Assembly: GCA_023525715.1 (NCBI GenBank)
Contig: CM042009.1
Coordinates: 124,709,819-124,773,818 of the forward strand
Reading direction: 5' to 3'
DNA from: Cichorium intybus
Lineage: Eukaryota; Streptophyta; Magnoliopsida; Asterales; Asteraceae
Length of the DNA: 64,000 bases
This document shows, piece by piece, positions 58,063-64,000 of this stretch. Under the pieces are notes generated by a model. The model made no database searches. It saw only the letters and a program-made list of their open reading frames with translations, and was not told the DNA's origin. The translations under genes were made by a program, and so were the position numbers. The first letter of the stretch is position 1; each line of letters opens with the position of its first letter.

Positions 58063-60114
58063 TGTTGTGCATTCTGACATACATATAAAACACCCAAAAA
58101 CGACACCAAGAAACTTGATGTGTTATTAGCGTTTATAAGATTTTCGAAAATGATTTCACATTAGTTTTACATTTATGAACAGGGAAATACCATGTATGAA
58201 TAGAACAACACAATTAGGCAAGTGTACCTAGTCGATTGTAGTATAGTAATGGTAAATCCGGGTTGTCGACCCAAGGGAAAACGGCTATCTTTAAGTTAAG
58301 AAAATCAATTATCAATTAACAATTATTCAAGCAAATACTCAGGGGCGAGTTTTAATAAAAACTCGTAAAACTTTGATTATAAAATAAATGACGAAATAAT
58401 AAATGATCATAACAAAAATAACAAGGGAAACTTTCGTCTAGGATCTGTTGATTCATATAAACCTATGTTGACTAGTTTTGATTATGTGCAATGAGTTTAA
58501 ATAAGTTGCATTAAGTTGTAGGATCGTATGGTCAAGTCACCAATTCTATGACTAATAAGTTAAAATAGCACAATGGTCATGTAACTAATTAACTTATAAT
58601 TATCAAGTATTAATACAATCTAGCATGCAAACATAGCCCATATCCTAATGGTCAAAGTGATATGTTCATACAATCAATGGTCATGAGTTGCAACTAAATG
58701 TGATATAAGTCTTATTTCACTAATCAAGTTTATAACTTAGATAACCTTCCTAGTTAAATGGTCAATAACTAGTCCAATGATATATAGTTGTCAATTATAC
58801 ATCATGACGGTTCATGTGATCAATACGTTTAAATGGCCATTTAAACTTAATCATATGAAGATGGCAATCAAGAATACAAACTGTAACCACATTTAATATG
58901 TATAGCATGCAAGTTATATATCCTAACCGATATTAAACCCGAATCAAGAACTAGATCAACACATATTATATTAATGAATCAACATCACCTAGGAAAAAGT
59001 TACGGGAAATATAAATTACAAAATATAAAAGTAAACATTACTTAGATTCGATTGAACCATCTAGTTATGTTTGATATGCTATTAGTGCAATGGATATTGA
59101 ACATTAAATACCGATTTCTAAAATGATTAGATGTTTTGGTCCAACTACCTAATCCTATGATTATAAGGTCATTAATGGCAATGGTCATGCGATTATGTAT
59201 TCCAAATAATCATGTATTGGTTCGTATCATACAAGGTTCATTCGAGATTTTGATATCAATGGTCATGATAATCAAATTAACGTCAAATGAATTATGCGAG
59301 ATAAAATATAAAACGTTCAATATCCGATAAATAATAATCAAATCATAACCAAACAATAATCAAATCTAAGTAATAAATAATACAGATAACATAATCTGAA
59401 GAAGACGGCTTAGGAAATCATAATAGAATGCTAAATATATATAAAGCAAACCGAATGAAGTCCCGGCCGAACATTCTTCAAGCTCTCGATTCCATAGTTT
59501 CCCCTTTGATTCTACAAGCTTTCTGGCCGAGTTTGGTGGTGTGGAGGTGTTGAGATACGATCTGGTCTCCAAGTGGTGTGAAGGGTCTCTCCAAAGAAGA
59601 GCTGAAGGGCTGAATTTATAGCAGTCGCTGGAGTCGGGCGGGGTGCGCCCAAAGTGAGGCGCAGTGCGCCTTAAAGTAGATCTGGCAGGTGGTCAACTGT
59701 CGCACGAGGGAGCACGTGGTTTGCAGCTTTAATGTCGGATCTGAGGCGCGGTGCGCCCAAAAGGTAGGCGGGGTGCGCCCTTGCACATGCTTGGCAGGTC
59801 GGTTGAATCATTGGATAAACGCACGCTTGAATATTATAATCAAAAAGTCAGACGAACGTGCGATCTGGTTCCCTCCATGGGCGCAGTGCGCCTGTAAGTG
59901 GGCGGGGTGCGCCCCAGCGTCTGGCAGTTTTGCACATTGCTTCTTTTTAAGCTCAAATGTTTGTGTAATTCGTTCTTTCGCTCCAAACGCGTATTTTTAG
60001 CTTCAAAACGAATATTTAAGCATATTAGGTATCTTTTAGTTCATAACATGTATAAAATTAAACTAAAATCACACTGATATCGTGCGGAAAATATGTATAA
60101 TTTACGCGATATCA
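58063..60114 (-). repeat. 3' LTR of element D
   Basis: 2052 bp. On the + strand it runs TGTTGTGCATTC to ACGCGATATCA. The half at 58550-59280 holds six exact AATGGTCA words, most in loops of inverted repeats; the half at 59630-59940 holds GGCGCANTGCGCC and GGGTGCGCCC-type GC-rich words. ORFs in it (for example 59689-60000) are reading-frame accidents shared by both LTRs. Confidence 0.92.
58555..59276. repeat. AATGGTCA hairpin array in the D LTR
   Basis: Cores at 58572, 58647, 58676, 58757, 59180 and 59258, plus the 20-bp palindrome GTTTAAATGGCCATTTAAAC at 58827. Arms: ATAAGTTA/TAACTTAT, CATATC/GATATG, CTAGTTA/TAACTAG, TAATGGC/GCGATTA, and TTTGA-TATCA/TGATA-TCAAA. Repeated in the other LTR (62506-63227). 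Confidence 0.85.
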
Positions 60115-62013
60115 AAATACCCCACACTTGAACTTTGCTTGTCCTCAAGCAAACTACAATTTATAACCAAGCCAAAACGTTTTGATGCCCAAACAAATTT
60201 TCATACGCTACCACAGATCTAGCGTTTATTACCGATGTTAAGAATAAAGAATTAAGAATAAACATAGTAGATTATACCTAGTCCTATGTACATATATTTA
60301 TCTTTTCAAAACTTTAAATAAACTCTCTTTCTATAAACGACAAGTCTTTTAGATTGATAAAAACTCATTTTTACATAACATCGAATACACCCATTAAAGA
60401 TTCTTCTACCTCAAGACTTTTTGTCAAATTTCCCATATTTAGAATAAAAATCATGCTGGACTAAATTTATCAAGTTAAGTTATTATTTCCATTTTTTTTT
60501 TCGTACCTTTGAAACTCGTGACTTTCTATGGAACTCTTGATTACAAATTTTTGACTCTAGACTGTACAGAGTCTACTAATTCAAATTCCAAAGGCCACTA
60601 AGGAAATTCCATGACTTTCGATGACACCCGTGTAGCGAGCTTTCGACAATATTATCCCAAACCAGATGGTTTTAGGTAATAAGGAGTAGAAATGCCCGTA
60701 GGCCCCATTTTATGTCTACTTGCTCGAATGTCAAAGGCCACTGATTGAATTTTCCTTCCTGAGTCTCAATCTTATGGTATAACATTACTTGACTTCTGCT
60801 TTTTAACACATCAGATTTCTTGAGAATTTTTCTCATTTTAAGTTCATTTACCGAGGCTTATTTTCCTCAATTTAGTAACAGCATGTAATTCGCACATTTT
60901 TGCAAGTAGGGAAACTGACTCAATCTGTTTTGGCAAAAACTCAATTTTTAACAATTGATAAATTTTCAATGGGTTTATTTCATTATTTATGCAAAACATT
61001 TTGTAACTACCATGCTAAAAACTTGTCATCTACAAAACTAGACTTTAGATAAAACAATGAAAAACAAAAATACATACATAAAATTAAATTTAACCTACAA
61101 ATTTATTTTCAGAACATTTTTCTTAACAATTACCTTTTTAGCGTTCAATTTTAGAAAAGATGTTTAAGATAACAAAAATTTTAATTGGCTCAGTTAATCA
61201 TTGCAGTATGACGTCCTAACCCTACACTTATATTATATAATAATTCTATTGTATATATAATTCAAAACAGTAAAGGGAGCAAAATAGAACAGACTCCCCT
61301 TGGGTATCGGTAGACGTCATATATGAGGCTCTTTCCACAGAAAAGAATTCATTGAACATGCTGCCAGCATTGAATCTTAGCAAATCTGCATAAACATCAC
61401 TCGGACAAAAATTATTTACACACAAATAAACACACAAAAATTAAATTACAAAAGTAAAAGTAATAACAACGAAAGAAAAATATCACTCATTTTGTGGTCC
61501 CTGAAGTTTCAAATCCGTGGCTACTGGTTTGCGGGTGTAGTGTGGCTGTGCGACTTTTGACCGTCGTCAGTATCGCTGCCCCTACTGTAAAGAAGCGTCC
61601 CTCTTCTCAATAGTGGTTGATTTTTAGCCATGTATCATTATGTACGACCAGTATCTGCCTCGGGTGTTTACGCGTCATGCACGTTTCCGTGTCGCGTAAT
61701 TTTTGAAGTTGTCTCTTTCTCAACGCGATCCAGATTGTCGACGCGTTGCGTCCGGATGGCATACACGTCGCATTGCGTGAGCAGAAAACACTTCAAAGTT
61801 TTGTTACTTCATTTTTCCCCAAATATTCACCCCACACTTAAAATATGCTTAAGGTGTGCAAATATCTATTTATGATTAGTGATACGTCAATCAAATCAAT
61901 AAAAATACATAACACAGAAAAACAATTTTAAAATCACACAAATATTAACTAATAATTTAATTTTCTATAAAATAAAAATAAACCCGAATTCCCCGGCAAC
62001 GGCGCCAAAAACT
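60115..62013 (-). other. Internal region of D, non-coding
   Basis: Holds the block shared with A, X and B (about 60516-60790), two AAGTGTGGGGT-type purine motifs (minus strand, 60129-60119 and 61839-61829, the first being the polypurine tract), a CG-rich zone (61650-61780) and the primer site. Long stretches are simply AT-rich; no ORF with a recognisable product. Confidence 0.75.
61990..62007 (-). other. Primer binding site of D (tRNA-Asp)
   Basis: Exact TGGCGCCGTTGCCGGGGA on the minus strand, six bases from the 5' LTR. Confidence 0.87.
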
Positions 62014-64000
62014 TGTTGTGCATTCTGACATACATATAAAACACCCAAAAACGACACCAAGAAACTTGATGTGTTATTAGCGTTTATAAGATTTTCGAAA
62101 ATGATTTCACATTAGTTTTACATTTATGAACAGGGAAATACCATGTATGAATAGAACAACACAATTAGGCAAGTGTACCTAGTCGATTGTAGTATAGTAA
62201 TGGTAAATCCGGGTTGTCGACCCAAGGGAAAACGGCTATCTTTAAGTTAAGAAAATCAATTATCAATTAACAATTATTCAAGCAAATACTCAGGGGCGAG
62301 TTTTAATAAAAACTCGTAAAACTTTGATTATAAAATAAATGACGAAATAATAAATGATCATAACAAAAATAACAAGGGAAACTTTCGTCTAGGATCTGTT
62401 GATTCATATAAACCTATGTTGACTAGTTTTGATTATGTGCAATGAGTTTAAATAAGTTGCATTAAGTTGTAGGATCGTATGGTCAAGTCACCAATTCTAT
62501 GACTAATAAGTTAAAATAGCACAATGGTCATGTAACTAATTAACTTATAATTATCAAGTATTAATACAATCTAGCATGCAAACATAGCCCATATCCTAAT
62601 GGTCAAAGTGATATGTTCATACAATCAATGGTCATGAGTTGCAACTAAATGTGATATAAGTCTTATTTCACTAATCAAGTTTATAACTTAGATAACCTTC
62701 CTAGTTAAATGGTCAATAACTAGTCCAATGATATATAGTTGTCAATTATACATCATGACGGTTCATGTGATCAATACGTTTAAATGGCCATTTAAACTTA
62801 ATCATATGAAGATGGCAATCAAGAATACAAACTGTAACCACATTTAATATGTATAGCATGCAAGTTATATATCCTAACCGATATTAAACCCGAATCAAGA
62901 ACTAGATCAACACATATTATATTAATGAATCAACATCACCTAGGAAAAAGTTACGGGAAATATAAATTACAAAATATAAAAGTAAACATTACTTAGATTC
63001 GATTGAACCATCTAGTTATGTTTGATATGCTATTAGTGCAATGGATATTGAACATTAAATACCGATTTCTAAAATGATTAGATGTTTTGGTCCAACTACC
63101 TAATCCTATGATTATAAGGTCATTAATGGCAATGGTCATGCGATTATGTATTCCAAATAATCATGTATTGGTTCGTATCATACAAGGTTCATTCGAGATT
63201 TTGATCTCAATGGTCATGATAATCAAATTAACGTCAAATGAATTATGCGAGATAAAATATAAAACGTTCAATATCCGATAAATAACAATCAAATCATAAC
63301 CAAACAATAATCAAATCTAAGTAATAAATAATACAGATAACATAATCTGAAGAAGACGGCTTAGGAAATCATAATAGAATGCTAAATATATATAAAGCAA
63401 ACCGAATGAAGTCCCGGCCGAACATTCTTCAAGCTCTCGATTCCATAGTTTCCCCTTTGATTCTACAAGCTTTCTGGCCGAGTTTGGTGGTGTGGAGGTG
63501 TTGAGATACGATCTGGTCTCCAAGTGGTGTGAAGGGTCTCTCCAAAGAAGAGCTGAAGGGCTGAATTTATAGCAGTCGCTGGAGTCGGGCGGGGTGCGCC
63601 CAAAGTGAGGCGCAGTGCGCCTTAAAGTAGATATGGCAGGTGGTCAACTGTCGCACGAGGGAGCACGTGGTTTGCAGCTTTAATGTCGGATCTGAGGCGC
63701 GGTGCGCCCAAAAGGTAGGCGGGGTGCGCCCTTGCACATGCTTGGCAGGTCGGTTGAATCATTGGATAAACGCACGCTTGAATATTATAATCAAAAAGTC
63801 AGACGAACGTGCGATCTGGTTCCCTCCATGGGCGCAGTGCGCCTGTAAGTGGGCGGGGTGCGCCCCAGCGTCTGGCAGTTTTGCACATTGCTTCTTTTTA
63901 AGCTCAAATGTTTGTGTAATTCGTTCTTTCGCTCCAAACGCGTATTTTTAGCTTCAAAACGAATATTTAAGCATATTAGGTATCTTTTAGTTCATAACAT
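62014..64000 (-). repeat. 5' LTR of element D, cut by window end
   Basis: Copy of 58063-60049 with about three substitutions, for example at the base equivalent to 59253, where it alters one arm of an AATGGTCA hairpin. Confidence 0.93.

Larger units (their letters stand above)
58063..64000 (-). mobile_element. Element D: very young non-autonomous Athila-like element
   Basis: Two LTRs in direct repeat, offset 3951, about three differences over the roughly 1.99 kb visible in both. Internal DNA is only 1.9 kb (60115-62013) and non-coding. tRNA-Asp primer site at 62007-61990 and purine tract next to the 3' LTR on the minus strand set the orientation. The left target bases are GTAAC (58058-58062). 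The 5' LTR is cut by the window end, about 65 bases short. Short conserved blocks link it to A, X and B. Confidence 0.9.

Noticed and set aside
59689..60000. 103-residue ORF present twice (also 63640-63951)
   Set aside because: Its apparent conservation is only because both copies are LTRs of element D; no domain and GC-word repeats explain the open frame.

Overview
This window looks like intergenic DNA from a large, repeat-rich plant genome, probably a eudicot. It holds Ty1/copia and Ty3/Athila-type LTR retrotransposons with plant tRNA primer sites (tRNA-Asp and initiator-Met), plant hAT-type non-autonomous transposons, long AT microsatellites, and only one short, broken, intron-containing host-like gene. 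No rRNA, CRISPR array, operon or bacterial feature was seen. Species cannot be named from the sequence. Element names (S, A, E, X, B, C1, C1', C2, D1, D) are labels used only here.

Layout. 1-1508: end of a copia element (S, + strand) with a 1.4-kb 3' LTR. S sits inside the 3' non-coding region of a large Athila-like element (A, minus strand, 1509-14411). A has its env-like ORF, a decayed integrase/RNase H, then RT, protease and gag, and a 5' LTR at 13307-14411. A is itself split by a 5'-truncated chromovirus (E, + strand, about 5737-9552). 14412-16225: X, an older rearranged Athila-like remnant into which A inserted. 16226-16491 and 30492-31456: two pieces of one minus-strand, Ulp1-associated-like gene. 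They are separated by a 14-kb nest consisting of the non-autonomous Athila-like element B (+), which carries a hAT MITE and, in its 3' LTR, the gag-only copia element C1 (+). 31457-34229: gene leader, AT-rich repeats, a fold-back MITE and microsatellites. 34230-50168: C1', a second, minus-strand copy of C1, split by C2 (39568-48484), a nearly intact young Angela/TAR-like copia with a perfect 5-bp target duplication (TCTAG). 50169-52700: AT-rich intergenic DNA with a possible Helitron end and an inverted compound microsatellite. 52701-58062: decayed copia D1, carrying a second hAT MITE. 58063-64000: D, a very young non-autonomous Athila-like element with 2-kb LTRs; its right end lies just outside the window.

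The elements form at least three nests: (1) host gene, X, A, then E and S; (2) host gene, B, then hAT1 and C1; (3) AT microsatellite, C1', C2. D1 with hAT2 and D forms a further one. Most coding regions carry stops or frameshifts. C1, C1', B and D lack pol and would need enzymes supplied in trans, while C2 is the most recent full-length copia.

The most unusual signal is not in the coding sequence. Several unrelated elements here carry arrays of short inverted repeats in which a family-specific core is kept and the flanking arms change but stay complementary. Examples are AATGGTCA hairpins in the D LTR, four GTGTGGTTNACCGGCAC stem-loops in C1 and again in C1', four GATAAAGGNYACCTAA stem-loops in the leader of C2, tandem two-hairpin units in C1, and CACGGGTCGTG palindromes in the E LTR. 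The compensatory changes between copies suggest that the fold itself is selected or repeatedly regenerated. All calls come from reading the sequence; no database search or folding program was run.
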